From the NCBI GenBank assembly GCA_016713865.1, contig JADJOG010000031.1:1-25482 (forward strand): a DNA stretch of 25,482 bases, in the 5' to 3' direction. This DNA comes from Flavobacteriales bacterium (GTDB taxonomy: Bacteria; Bacteroidota; Bacteroidia; Flavobacteriales_F; PHOS-HE28). Of this stretch, positions 8,992-16,221 are shown in pieces (the stretch's first letter is position 1; every line of letters begins with the position of its first letter). Below the pieces are notes generated by a model that was given only the letters and a program-made list of their open reading frames with translations, ran no database searches and had not been told where the DNA came from. The position numbers and the translations under genes are program-made.

Positions 8992-10814
8992 ATGCGAATC
9001 ACCTCCACCCTACTGCTCATCGCTCTTGCCGCGTTTTCGGCCAAGGCGGCGCTCCCGCCTTTCCGCTCAGCTCCGATGCACGATCACCTGCTCGAGGTGA
9101 ATGCGCAATGGCAGTCGCAGGATCCTGCGCTCACCCGTCTATCGGATGCTTCGGCATTCAATGACGAATCAGAGCGCATACGCACGCACCTACTGTTGGT
9201 GAGAGAGAGACTTGCTCAACGCGCGAACAATGCGCTCGCGCCTGCGCAGCGCGCGAACCGCATCGCTCTGCTTCAGCGCTTAGGCGACTATGCGAACGGT
9301 CGTCGCTTCCCTTCAAACCATGTGCTGGATTATCGTAATCCGGTGTTCATCGACCCCTATGGCGTGGCCTGCGCCGTGGGCTGGCTCATGATCGAGAGCG
9401 GGCATGCCGATCTCGCGCGCAGCATCAGCAAGGGCTTCAATCTTGGCTACGTTCATGAGCTCATCGCCGATGCACGTTACTCCGAAGCCGTAGGCACTTG
9501 GGCCGACGACCACGGTTTCACGGCCGATGAATTGGCATGGATACAGCCGGGGTATCCGCCGAGCCTGCCATGGCAACCATTGGGCGGCGGCAGCAATGGC
9601 GATGTTACCGTACTTGAGAAGCTGAACGATGGACGACTGCTCGTAGCAGGTGCGTTCACCAATGCCGGCGGCATTGCAGCGAGCCAAGTGGCGATTTGGG
9701 ATGGAAGTGCTTACGAGGCCTTGGGCAACGGCGTGCAAGGCGATGTGACTTGCGCTGTGGAGTACAACGGCAGCATCTACCTCGGCGGCGCTATGCTCGG
9801 CGGCACCAGCGATCTGGCACGTTGGACCGGAAACGCGTGGGAATTCAGCACCGTTTTCGATGGCAAGTACCCTTACATCAGCGCGCTGCATGTTCACAAT
9901 GGCGTGCTGCATGCGGCGGGCACCGTGATGGGATTCGCGGGGCTTACCGAATTCGTGCAGCGATTGAATGGCGCTACATGGGAGCCGGTTGGCAGCCCCT
10001 TTAACGGTCGGGTGCTCACGCTCGCATCGCATGATGGGATGCTCATTGCGGGCGGCGAATTCACGGAATTGGCCATCCCCACCGAACCGATCGTGCGCCA
10101 CGTGGCCCAGTTCAACAGCACGGATTGGGTGAATCTCGCCGCTGGCCTCGATGCACCGGTTCGCGATCTGCTGAGCGCGGGAGGCATGTTGTACGCGGGT
10201 GGCGACATGATCAACAACATCGTGCCCCGCTTCGGCCTTGCCCGGTTGGGCGCTAAGCGCGGGCAGCAGGAGATGCTCATGCCGAATCTGGCCAACTACA
10301 TCTTCCCTGCGTTAGGCGACCCGCGAATCACTTGCCTGGCAGAAGAGAATGGCAACATCTATTTCGGTGGATCCTTCATCGTGTCAGCGTCCATGATGAC
10401 CATCGGAAACAACATCGCTCGCTGGAGCGGTGTGGACCTAGTGCTGGAACTCGCCGCGACTGATGGCGAGACTAATGCTGTGTGCGTGCATGAGGCCGCC
10501 TTGGTGATCGGTGGCGAGTTCGAGCTCTGGCAGCCGCATCTGTCGTCGCTTGCGCTGACCACAAGAATCGACGAGACTCCGATGATCAGCCTCTCAGCCG
10601 CGCCGAATCCAGTGATTGATGCTGTGCGCCTTTCGGGCCTGCGCTCGAGCCATCTACCGCGAAGATCACGCTACGTGACAGCATGGGTCGCGAAGCCCTT
10701 GCGCCACAAAGCCGTCAAACGGGAACAATGATGATTGATGCATCGGGTCTTGCATCAGGAGCCTATCTCGTGCAGGTCGATGGCCGATTGGCCGCGCGTT
10801 TCGTGAAGCAATAA
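8992..10814 (+). CDS. T9SS-sorted secreted beta-propeller protein with a conserved N-terminal domain (one frameshift)
   Basis: A signal peptide (MRITSTLLLIALAAFSAKA) starts at the ATG at 8992. An N-terminal region to about residue 194 includes VFIDPYGVACAVGWLMIESG (118 onward) and a segment ending DELAWIQPGYP. Repeats of the type GRLLVAGAFTNAGG...VAIWDG, GSIYLGGAML...LARWTG and GMLIAGGEFTE...VAQFNS follow to about residue 520 and look like propeller blades with Gly-Gly turns. The frame breaks near 10640-10650. In the next frame the sequence continues EPSTAKITLRDSMGREALAP to GLASGAYLVQVDGRLAARFV, which completes a T9SS type A sorting domain begun at AAPNPVIDAVRLSG and ends at a TAA at 10812. 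The product should be exported and anchored or released at the cell surface; its molecular role is unknown. It is divergent from the kinase. Confidence 0.85.
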
Positions 10815-10830
10815 AGGCCACAACGCCAAA

Positions 10831-10859
10831 GCGAGCCGCCGCACAAACCGGCGGCTCGC
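10831..10859 (+). terminator. Strong intrinsic terminator-like hairpin after the propeller gene
   Basis: GCGAGCCGCCG (10831-10841) pairs perfectly with CGGCGGCTCGC (10849-10859) across a 7-nt loop, 17 nt after the restored stop codon. Only a weak T run (GTTCTTTG) follows. That T-rich stretch could also contribute a -7 element for the lycopene cyclase gene that starts at 10879. Confidence 0.75.
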
Positions 10860-10878
10860 GCGTTCTTTGTCCCATCGC

Positions 10879-11595
10879 ATGGAACGCTGGCTCTACCTCG
10901 CCATCAATTTGCTGAGCGTCGCTTTTCCGCTGGCCGCCAGCTTCGAGCAACGCCTGCGCTTCTATAGGCATTGGAAGGGCTTGTTCACAGGCATCGCGGT
11001 GATGATGGTCATTTTCATCCCATGGGATGCGGCTTTCACAGAACGCGGAATCTGGGGCTTCAACGCACGCCACACGCTCGGCATTGACCTCTTCGGCCTG
11101 CCAATCGAAGAGTGGCTCTTCTTCATCTGCATCCCCTATTCGTGCGTGTATCTGCATGAAGTGATGCGCTACTCCATCAAGCGCGAGCCCTTCTCGAAGA
11201 CCGCACGACCGCTTGCCATCGGCGCAGCCATCGCCTTGCTCGTTATCGGCGGCATGTACACCCATCGACTGTACACGAGCATCACCTTCATCGGCTGTGG
11301 TGCCCTGCTGTTCCTGCATGGCGCGGTGCTCAAGAGCGCATGGCTCGGCCGCTTCTGGATGGGCTATGCGATCAGCCTTGTTCCTTTCTTCCTCGTGAAC
11401 GGCATCCTCACCGGTTGGCTGTTGCCCGAGCCCATTGTGTGGTACAACAACACCGAGAACCTGGGCATCCGTATGAATACGATCCCTGTCGAGGATAGCA
11501 TCTACCTCTTATTCTTCCTGCTCATCGTGATCGGTTTCCACGAGCGCGGCAGGGCGAAGTCGAAGTCCTTGCGCAGCGATCAGGGAAGGTCGTGA
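10879..11595 (+). CDS. Lycopene cyclase domain membrane protein (CrtYcd-like)
   Basis: This integral membrane protein of 238 residues resembles the duplicated lycopene-cyclase domain family found in carotenoid-producing Bacteroidota, which converts lycopene to beta-carotene by cyclising its ends. Family signs are several hydrophobic helices with FIPWD near residues 46-50 and PIEEWLFF near 75-82, and a second-half counterpart GYAISLVPFFLVNGILTG...WYNNTENLGIRMNTIPVED. Acidic Glu-Glu residues in the membrane are typical of this non-flavin cyclase type. The ATG at 10879 is chosen; a TTG four codons upstream is possible but unlikely. The gene ends 16 bp inside the convergent PnuC gene. No other carotenoid genes are in the window. 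Confidence 0.88.
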   Translation: MERWLYLAINLLSVAFPLAASFEQRLRFYRHWKGLFTGIAVMMVIFIPWDAAFTERGIWGFNARHTLGIDLFGLPIEEWLFFICIPYSCVYLHEVMRYSIKREPFSKTARPLAIGAAIALLVIGGMYTHRLYTSITFIGCGALLFLHGAVLKSAWLGRFWMGYAISLVPFFLVNGILTGWLLPEPIVWYNNTENLGIRMNTIPVEDSIYLLFFLLIVIGFHERGRAKSKSLRSDQGRS

Positions 11596-12152
11596 GCGAT
11601 GCGCCACTCGCGCCCCCATCGCCGTAACGCCGTAGCCGACAGAACCACATAAATGGCATAGAGCGCTGCGTACCACCACATGCCTAACAAGGCGTAAAGA
11701 ACAATGGCCACCAGATCGGCCGCGATCCAGTAGGCCCAGTTCTCCAGGATCTTGCGCGCCAGCATCCACGTGGCGAGAAGGCTGAAGGCCGTTGCGAAAC
11801 CATCGAGACCCGTGAAGCGCGCATCAGGCAGCAGTTTCAATGTGAAAGCCAGGGCGAGCGCGAGCAACGTGCCAGCCAACAGCATGAGTGCATGGAACTT
11901 CGCACCGCGTCGCGTGATTGGTATCTGCTTCGCGCCATCGCCTTTCCAAGACCACCAGCCGTAAACGCCTATGGCCACATAGTAGCTGCTGAGCGCTGCT
12001 TGCGCATAAACCTGCTGATGCATGAATAGCGCGATGCCCATGGCCGATGCCACGATGCCGAATAGCCAGCCCACACGGCGCTCGTAGAGCATGAGCACCG
12101 TATACGCCAGATTTCCTGCGGCGGCGATGGCTTCGATCAGGGTCCAGTTCAA
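11580..12152 (-). CDS. pnuC: PnuC-family vitamin/nicotinamide riboside transporter
   Basis: This 190-residue, seven-helix-type membrane protein has PnuC signatures: GWLFGIVASAMGIALFM, YYVAIGVYGWWSWKGDG, LDGFATAFSLLATWMLARK and ILENWAYWIAADLVAIVLYA. PnuC proteins facilitate diffusion of nicotinamide riboside, which is then trapped by phosphorylation; relatives carry riboflavin or thiamin (PnuT), and in Bacteroidota the thiamin type occurs in TPP-regulated loci. Substrate cannot be settled from sequence. No ATG is suitably placed. I take the TTG at 12152 (then NWTLIEAIAAAGNLAYTV), because the upstream open frame, to a TTG at 12206, would translate the short-repeat array into PLNPSTPQPLN. It is convergent with and overlaps the lycopene cyclase gene. 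Confidence 0.86.
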   Translation of the reverse strand: MNWTLIEAIAAAGNLAYTVLMLYERRVGWLFGIVASAMGIALFMHQQVYAQAALSSYYVAIGVYGWWSWKGDGAKQIPITRRGAKFHALMLLAGTLLALALAFTLKLLPDARFTGLDGFATAFSLLATWMLARKILENWAYWIAADLVAIVLYALLGMWWYAALYAIYVVLSATALRRWGREWRIAHDLP

Positions 12153-12156
12153 GCGG

Positions 12157-12223
12157 TGGTTGAGGGGTTGAGGGGTTGAGGGGTTGAGGGGTTGAGCAAG
12201 TGCCAACCTCTCAACACCTCAAC
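12157..12223. repeat. Tandem 8-mer array facing inverted copies (GGGTTGAG element)
   Basis: Five 8-nt units (TGGTTGAG, then four perfect GGGTTGAG) occupy 12157-12196. After a short spacer, reverse-complement-like copies built on CTCAAC/CCAACC run from 12203 to 12223. The RNA could fold into a long imperfect hairpin. It sits at the 5' end of the PnuC gene and 3' of the LRR gene. A similar element lies between atpD and atpC. Confidence 0.85.
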
Positions 12224-12231
12224 TTTCTATG

Positions 12232-12822
12232 CTACATGCCGCAATTGCACGGCGCGCTGAACTGGATCTTCACGCGCGGCAGCAAATCCTCGATGTGGTC
12301 CATTTCCTCTTGGCTGTACTGGATGTTGCGCAGATCGAGGAAGCGGAGGTTCTCCATGCCCCCGAGTTCTTTCGGGAATTCGCCGATATCGGTATCCCAG
12401 ATGTCGAGCGATACAAGCTGCTTCAGTTGACCAAGGCACTTGGGCAGCGCTGTTAGCGGGGTGCGGTTCAAGTCCAACCGTTTCAGCGACCGCCACCTGC
12501 ATACCGCATCCGGGAACGATGCCAGCTTGTTCTTCGAGGCGCGGAACTCCTGCATGCTCTGCAATTCGCCCAGCCAAGCGGGCAGTTCCTTCAGCCGGTT
12601 GCTGCTCAGGTCGAGCGCGTTCAGGTTCGGAAGGCGGCGTACCTCCTCGGGCACCTGCTTCAGCTTCTTGCCGCTTAGGTCGAGTCGGTAAACCTTCTCG
12701 GGCTCGGCGAGCGCTCGCTCGAGGCTGCGGTAGGTGCGAGCGCTGTCGAGTTGGGCCTGCGAAAGCAACTGCGCCTTGGCGAGCAGCGGCAAACAGAAGG
12801 CGATTAAGAGTGATGCCCTCAT
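12232..12822 (-). CDS. Secreted leucine-rich-repeat protein
   Basis: A signal peptide (MRASLLIAFCLPLLAKAQ) is followed by about five leucine-rich repeats of the LxxLDLSxNxLxxLPxxL type between residues 45 and 175. Examples are YRLDLSGKKLKQVPEEVRRL, LNALDLSSNRLKELPAWLGE and LVSLDIWDTDIGEFPKELGG. It ends in CNCGM; two cysteines near the end could form a disulfide. Such repeats normally make binding surfaces, and no ligand is suggested. There is no sorting domain, so it is probably periplasmic. Its ATG overlaps the ribF stop as ATGA, implying translational coupling and one transcript with ribF, although no functional link is evident. Confidence 0.88.
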   Translation of the reverse strand: MRASLLIAFCLPLLAKAQLLSQAQLDSARTYRSLERALAEPEKVYRLDLSGKKLKQVPEEVRRLPNLNALDLSSNRLKELPAWLGELQSMQEFRASKNKLASFPDAVCRWRSLKRLDLNRTPLTALPKCLGQLKQLVSLDIWDTDIGEFPKELGGMENLRFLDLRNIQYSQEEMDHIEDLLPRVKIQFSAPCNCGM

Positions 12823-13760
12823 GCCATGCGCAGTTTGAAGTGCTCGTGCGCCATGCGCTTATCGATGTGGAGCTGTTCGCGCAGCGCTTCCATGCTCTCG
12901 AATCGTTGGTCGCCGCGAATGCGATGGATGAAACGCACGGTGATGGCCTCGCCGTACAGATCGCGGTCCAAGCCGAAGATGTTCACCTCCACATTCCGTT
13001 GCAGGCCACCGCTCACCGTGGGCCGCTCGCCGATGTAGAGCATGCCTTTGTGCTCGCCATCCTTCAAGCGCACTTCAACTGCGTACACGCCATCGCCGGG
13101 GATCAGCTTGTAGGCATCGATGGCACCGATGTTCGCTGTGGGGTAGCCGATGGTGCGGCCTAGTTGGTCGCCTTTCACTACCACGCCGCTCAATGGATAG
13201 GTGTAGCCGAGCAGGTCGCTCGCGCCATCGACATCGCCAGACAACAGCGCTTGCCTGATCTTGGTGCTGCTCACCTTCACGTGGTCCACTTCCTGTGCGG
13301 GTATCTCTTCCACATCGATGTCGTAGGCCTCGCCGAGCTGCCGCAGCAAGACCAGGTCTCCCTCGCGGTTGCGCCCGAAGCGATGGTCGTAGCCGATGAC
13401 GACCGCGCGCGCTCCAATGGCGCCCATGAGCACATCGCGCACGTAGTCGATGGCGTGCATGCGCGAGAATTGGCGCGAGAACGGAATCACCAGCAGATGA
13501 TCGAGTCCTGCTTGTTCCAGCAATGCGCGCTTCTCCTCCTGGGTGTTCAGCAGCTTCAGATCGTTATCGCCTGGGAAGAGCACCATGCGCGGGTGCGGGT
13601 GGAAAGTGAAGAGCACGCTCTCGCCCTCTTCCTTCTTCGCTCGCGCGATCAATCGCTCGATGATGGCCCTGTGGCCGCGATGCACGCCATCGAAGGTGCC
13701 CGTGGTGAGCACGGGGCGCTTCACGCCCTTGAAGTCGGCGATGTCGGTGTGGACGAGCAC
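12819..13760 (-). CDS. ribF: Bifunctional riboflavin kinase / FMN adenylyltransferase
   Basis: RibF phosphorylates riboflavin to FMN and adenylates FMN to FAD in the cytoplasm. The N-terminal nucleotidyltransferase half has GTFDGVHRGH at residues 21-30, VVIGYDHRFGRNREGD near 120-135 and SSTKIR at 164-169. The C-terminal kinase half has GRTIGYPTAN at 201-210, PGDGVYAV at 221-228 and NVEVNIFGLDRDLYG. At 313 residues it is of normal length and intact. The start is a GTG at 13760; the promoter-like GACCTTAG ends 6 nt upstream, so the transcript may be nearly leaderless. It is first in a two-gene unit with the LRR gene and divergent from atpD. Confidence 0.97.
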   Translation of the reverse strand: MLVHTDIADFKGVKRPVLTTGTFDGVHRGHRAIIERLIARAKKEEGESVLFTFHPHPRMVLFPGDNDLKLLNTQEEKRALLEQAGLDHLLVIPFSRQFSRMHAIDYVRDVLMGAIGARAVVIGYDHRFGRNREGDLVLLRQLGEAYDIDVEEIPAQEVDHVKVSSTKIRQALLSGDVDGASDLLGYTYPLSGVVVKGDQLGRTIGYPTANIGAIDAYKLIPGDGVYAVEVRLKDGEHKGMLYIGERPTVSGGLQRNVEVNIFGLDRDLYGEAITVRFIHRIRGDQRFESMEALREQLHIDKRMAHEHFKLRMA

Positions 13761-13829
13761 GGGGCGCTAAGGTCTGCTTTGGAGTGGTTGGCGCATCGCA
13801 AGGAATCGCGGTCAGAGGAACGGTGGAAC

Positions 13830-13902
13830 AGTTAAGCAGTGTACCAGAGGCGCCTTGTTGAACTGAGCTGCAATCGAAGCGCCTCTGGTACACTGCTTAA
13901 CT
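13830..13902. repeat. Perfect 24-bp inverted repeat between ribF and atpD
   Basis: The 24 bases at 13830-13853 (starting AGTTAAGCAGTGTACC) are repeated exactly as reverse complement at 13879-13902, separated by 25 bases. It lies upstream of both divergent genes' promoters, has no T run and is longer than an ordinary terminator stem. No coding frame is evident in it. It may be a small palindromic mobile element, a protein-binding palindrome or a structure insulating divergent transcription. Confidence 0.92.
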
Positions 13903-13945
13903 GGTGATCTGCTCCAATACTGATTCTCAACTTGTCAAACTTCCA

Positions 13946-13976
13946 TTTGGCTATGCGCTATCAACCCCTACTTTCG
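13946..13976 (+). promoter_or_regulatory. Bacteroidota-type promoter for atpD
   Basis: TTTG at 13946-13949 and TACTTTCG at 13969-13976 are separated by 19 nt, a close match to the known -33/-7 arrangement of the phylum's primary sigma factor. The predicted start is about 40 nt before the atpD ATG. This is the best complete promoter in the window. Confidence 0.7.
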
Positions 13977-14023
13977 CGCCCGCAAAACCGGATGCATCCC
14001 CGCATCCATACCACAACTCCCTC

Positions 14024-15535
14024 ATGGCCAAGCACATCGGAAAGGTCGTCCAGGTCATCGGACCCGTGGTCGACGTTCGCTTCGAAGGCGGCAACGACCT
14101 GCCCAACATCTACGACGCGCTCCACATCACCCGTCCAGACGGCAGCATCCTAGTGCTGGAGACCCAGCAGCTCATCGGTGAGGACACCGTGCGCGCCATC
14201 TCCATGGAGAGCACCGACGGCGTGGCCCGCGACAACGCGGTCGAAGCCATGGGCAAGCCGATCAGTATGCCGGTGGGCGATGCGATCAAGGGCCGCCTGT
14301 TCAATGTGACCGGCAATGCCATCGATGGCATGAAACCTCTGGCCACGGGCAAGAGCTACCCCATCCACCGTGAGGCTCCGAAATTCGAGGAACTCACCAC
14401 CAGCGCCGAGATCCTCTTCACCGGTATCAAGGTGATCGACCTGATCGAGCCCTACGCGAAGGGCGGTAAAATCGGTCTGTTCGGTGGCGCCGGCGTGGGC
14501 AAGACCGTATTGATCCAAGAGCTGATCAACAACATCGCCAAGGGCTACAGCGGCTACAGCGTGTTCGCTGGCGTAGGCGAGCGCACCCGCGAGGGCAATG
14601 ACCTCCTGCGCGAGATGATCGAGGCCGGCATCATCAAGTACGGCGACGGTTTCAAGCACAGCATGGAAGAAGGCGGCTGGGACCTGAGCAAAGTGGACTA
14701 CAGCCAGCTCGAGAGCTCGCAGGCCACTTTCGTGTTCGGTCAGATGAATGAGCCTCCCGGAGCCCGTGCCCGCGTGGCCTTGAGCGGTCTCACCCTCGCC
14801 GAGTACTTCCGCGATGGCGATGAGCAGAGCGGCGGCCGCGACATCCTCTTCTTCGTTGACAACATCTTCCGCTTCACGCAGGCGGGTTCCGAGGTGTCGG
14901 CTCTCCTCGGCCGTATGCCGAGCGCCGTGGGTTACCAGCCTACGCTCGCTACTGAGATGGGCGCCATGCAAGAGCGCATCACCTCCACCAAGCGCGGCTC
15001 CATCACCTCTGTGCAAGCGGTGTATGTGCCTGCCGATGACTTGACCGATCCCGCGCCAGCCACCACGTTCGCGCACTTGGACGCCACCACCGTATTGAGC
15101 CGGAAGATCGCCGAGCTCGGCATCTATCCCTCGGTGGACCCGCTCGATAGCACCAGCCGGATCCTCACGCCTGCCATCGTGGGCGAGGAGCACTACAACT
15201 GCGCCCAGCGCGTGAAGGCCATCCTCCAGCGTTACAAGGAGCTGCAGGACATCATCGCGATCCTCGGCATGGACGAACTCAGCGAGGACGACAAGCTCAG
15301 CGTATTCCGTGCCCGTAAGGTGCAGCGCTTCCTGAGCCAGCCCTTCTTCGTGGCCGAGCAGTTCACCGGCCTCAAGGGCGTGATGGTGCCGATTGAAGAG
15401 ACCATCAAGGGCTTCAACATGATCCTCGACGGACAGATGGACGAATACCCCGAGACGGCCTTCAACCTGAAGGGCAACATCGAGGACGTGATCGCCGCCG
15501 GTAAGAAGATGCTTGCAGAAGCTGCTAAAGCCTAA
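14024..15535 (+). CDS. atpD: F1F0 ATP synthase subunit beta
   Basis: This is the catalytic beta subunit of F1 on the cytoplasmic face, where ATP is made from ADP and phosphate by rotary catalysis. It is 503 residues and intact. The P-loop GGAGVGKT is at residues 154-161, followed by the conserved VFAGVGERTREGNDL. GARARVALSGLTLAEYFRD, DILFFVDNIFRFTQAGSEVS and MDELSEDDKLSVFRARKVQR also match family blocks. The ATG at 14024 (MAKHIGKVVQVIGPVVDVRF) is chosen because the open frame upstream is the promoter region. Together with atpC it forms a separate beta-epsilon operon, as is common in Bacteroidota; other ATP synthase genes are not in the window. Confidence 0.98.
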   Translation: MAKHIGKVVQVIGPVVDVRFEGGNDLPNIYDALHITRPDGSILVLETQQLIGEDTVRAISMESTDGVARDNAVEAMGKPISMPVGDAIKGRLFNVTGNAIDGMKPLATGKSYPIHREAPKFEELTTSAEILFTGIKVIDLIEPYAKGGKIGLFGGAGVGKTVLIQELINNIAKGYSGYSVFAGVGERTREGNDLLREMIEAGIIKYGDGFKHSMEEGGWDLSKVDYSQLESSQATFVFGQMNEPPGARARVALSGLTLAEYFRDGDEQSGGRDILFFVDNIFRFTQAGSEVSALLGRMPSAVGYQPTLATEMGAMQERITSTKRGSITSVQAVYVPADDLTDPAPATTFAHLDATTVLSRKIAELGIYPSVDPLDSTSRILTPAIVGEEHYNCAQRVKAILQRYKELQDIIAILGMDELSEDDKLSVFRARKVQRFLSQPFFVAEQFTGLKGVMVPIEETIKGFNMILDGQMDEYPETAFNLKGNIEDVIAAGKKMLAEAAKA

Positions 15536-15539
15536 GGCA

Positions 15540-15630
15540 GGTTGAGGGTTGAAGGTTGACATGGGTTGAGGGTTGAATGACTCGGGCCTCAACGAACAAC
15601 CTTCAACATCCAACCACCAACCCCCAACCG
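15540..15630. repeat. Degenerate GGGTTGA inverted-repeat element inside the atpDC operon
   Basis: Five or so copies of a 7-mer close to GGGTTGA fill 15540-15578. From 15588 to 15629 their reverse-complement-like counterparts follow (TTCAAC, CCAACC units). The transcript could form a long irregular stem between the two cistrons. Core bases match the element at 12157-12223. It might act as a partial terminator or a stability element setting the beta to epsilon ratio, or be a passive insertion. Confidence 0.8.
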
Positions 15631-15640
15631 GCACCAGAAA

Positions 15641-15876
15641 ATGAAAGTCGAAATCATCACCCCCGACACCAAGAGCTCTTCAAGGGCGAAGCCAGCTATG
15701 TGGGCGTGCCCGGCATCGATGGCGGATTGGGCTTCCTGGACAACCACGCGCCGCTAATCACCGTGCTGCGTGCTGGCGATGTGAAGGTGAAGACCAGCGA
15801 AGGGGAAAAGAGCTACCCCGTGAAGGGCGGCGTGGTTGAGGTGATGAACAACACCGTGCTGGTTCTGGCGGAGTAA
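15641..15876 (+). CDS. atpC: F1F0 ATP synthase subunit epsilon, short form (one-base frameshift)
   Basis: The ATG at 15641 opens MKVEIITPDTK, then one base is missing near 15671-15674. The next frame continues ELFKGEASYVGVPGIDGGLG, DNHAPLITVLRAGDVKV and GGVVEVMNNTVLVLAE, ending at 15876. Bridged, it is about 78 residues: the epsilon beta-barrel domain without the C-terminal helical domain, as in other Bacteroidota. Epsilon links F1 to the rotor and can inhibit ATP hydrolysis, but the inhibitory helices are lacking here. As it is normally essential alongside atpD, the frameshift is most likely a sequence error. Confidence 0.93.
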
Positions 15877-15900
15877 AGCTCAGTCGAGGACCAGTTTGGA

Positions 15901-15924
15901 GAAGGGCGCCGCAAGGCGCCTTTC
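15901..15924 (+). terminator. Intrinsic terminator after atpC
   Basis: A stem of up to ten pairs, with perfect GGCGCC core arms at 15905-15910 and 15915-15920, closes on a GCAA tetraloop. TTT and further T-rich bases follow. It lies 25 nt after the atpC stop and should end the atpDC transcript. Confidence 0.75.
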
Positions 15925-16221
15925 GCGTTGTTGCCAACACGATTGCGGTGCTGCTTGAAGTTGTTCCCGAGGCACGGCTCAGTGCGTGGCCGCAGATCTA
16001 TTTGGTCAATTTGGCATAGACGAGCGTCAATCAACCAGGTTGCCTTCGTCGGACAATTAGCGCTATTGGTTAATAAAAATCGGCATTCCATCGACGAATT
16101 GACTTGACTTGGCGAATCGAGTTCGTCTAGTTTCGTTCAACTTTTCGAAAACGTCAAGCGCCAAAGCAGCAACCGACACGCTGACTGATTAGAAAAGCCA
16201 CTGAACTCAACCCTCCGACAC
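15925..16221. other. AT-richer intergenic region before the adhesin gene
   Basis: No convincing open frame or RNA gene was seen. The second half is visibly richer in A and T than its surroundings (for example TTGGTTAATAAAAATCGG near 16070) and contains the adhesin promoter. A leader of about 80 nt follows the promoter. Confidence 0.6.
16104..16135 (+). promoter_or_regulatory. Putative promoter for the giant T9SS adhesin
   Basis: TAGTTTCG at 16128-16135 matches the -7 consensus. TTG occurs three times upstream in a five-base register (16099, 16104, 16109); the 16104 copy gives a 21-nt spacing, within the known range for the phylum. The predicted leader is about 80 nt. Confidence 0.55.

Noticed and set aside
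12157..12223. CRISPR array or PnuC N-terminal coding repeat
   Set aside because: The units are 8 nt with no spacers, and translating them gives a low-complexity PLNPSTPQPLN stretch not expected of PnuC.
13830..13902. Hairpin as a terminator for ribF or atpD
   Set aside because: It lies upstream of both genes' starts and of the atpD promoter, and neither side has a T run.
14150..15634. 494-codon minus-strand open frame across atpD
   Set aside because: It mirrors atpD codon for codon, has His/Glu/Leu-biased composition typical of antisense frames, and runs into the repeat element.
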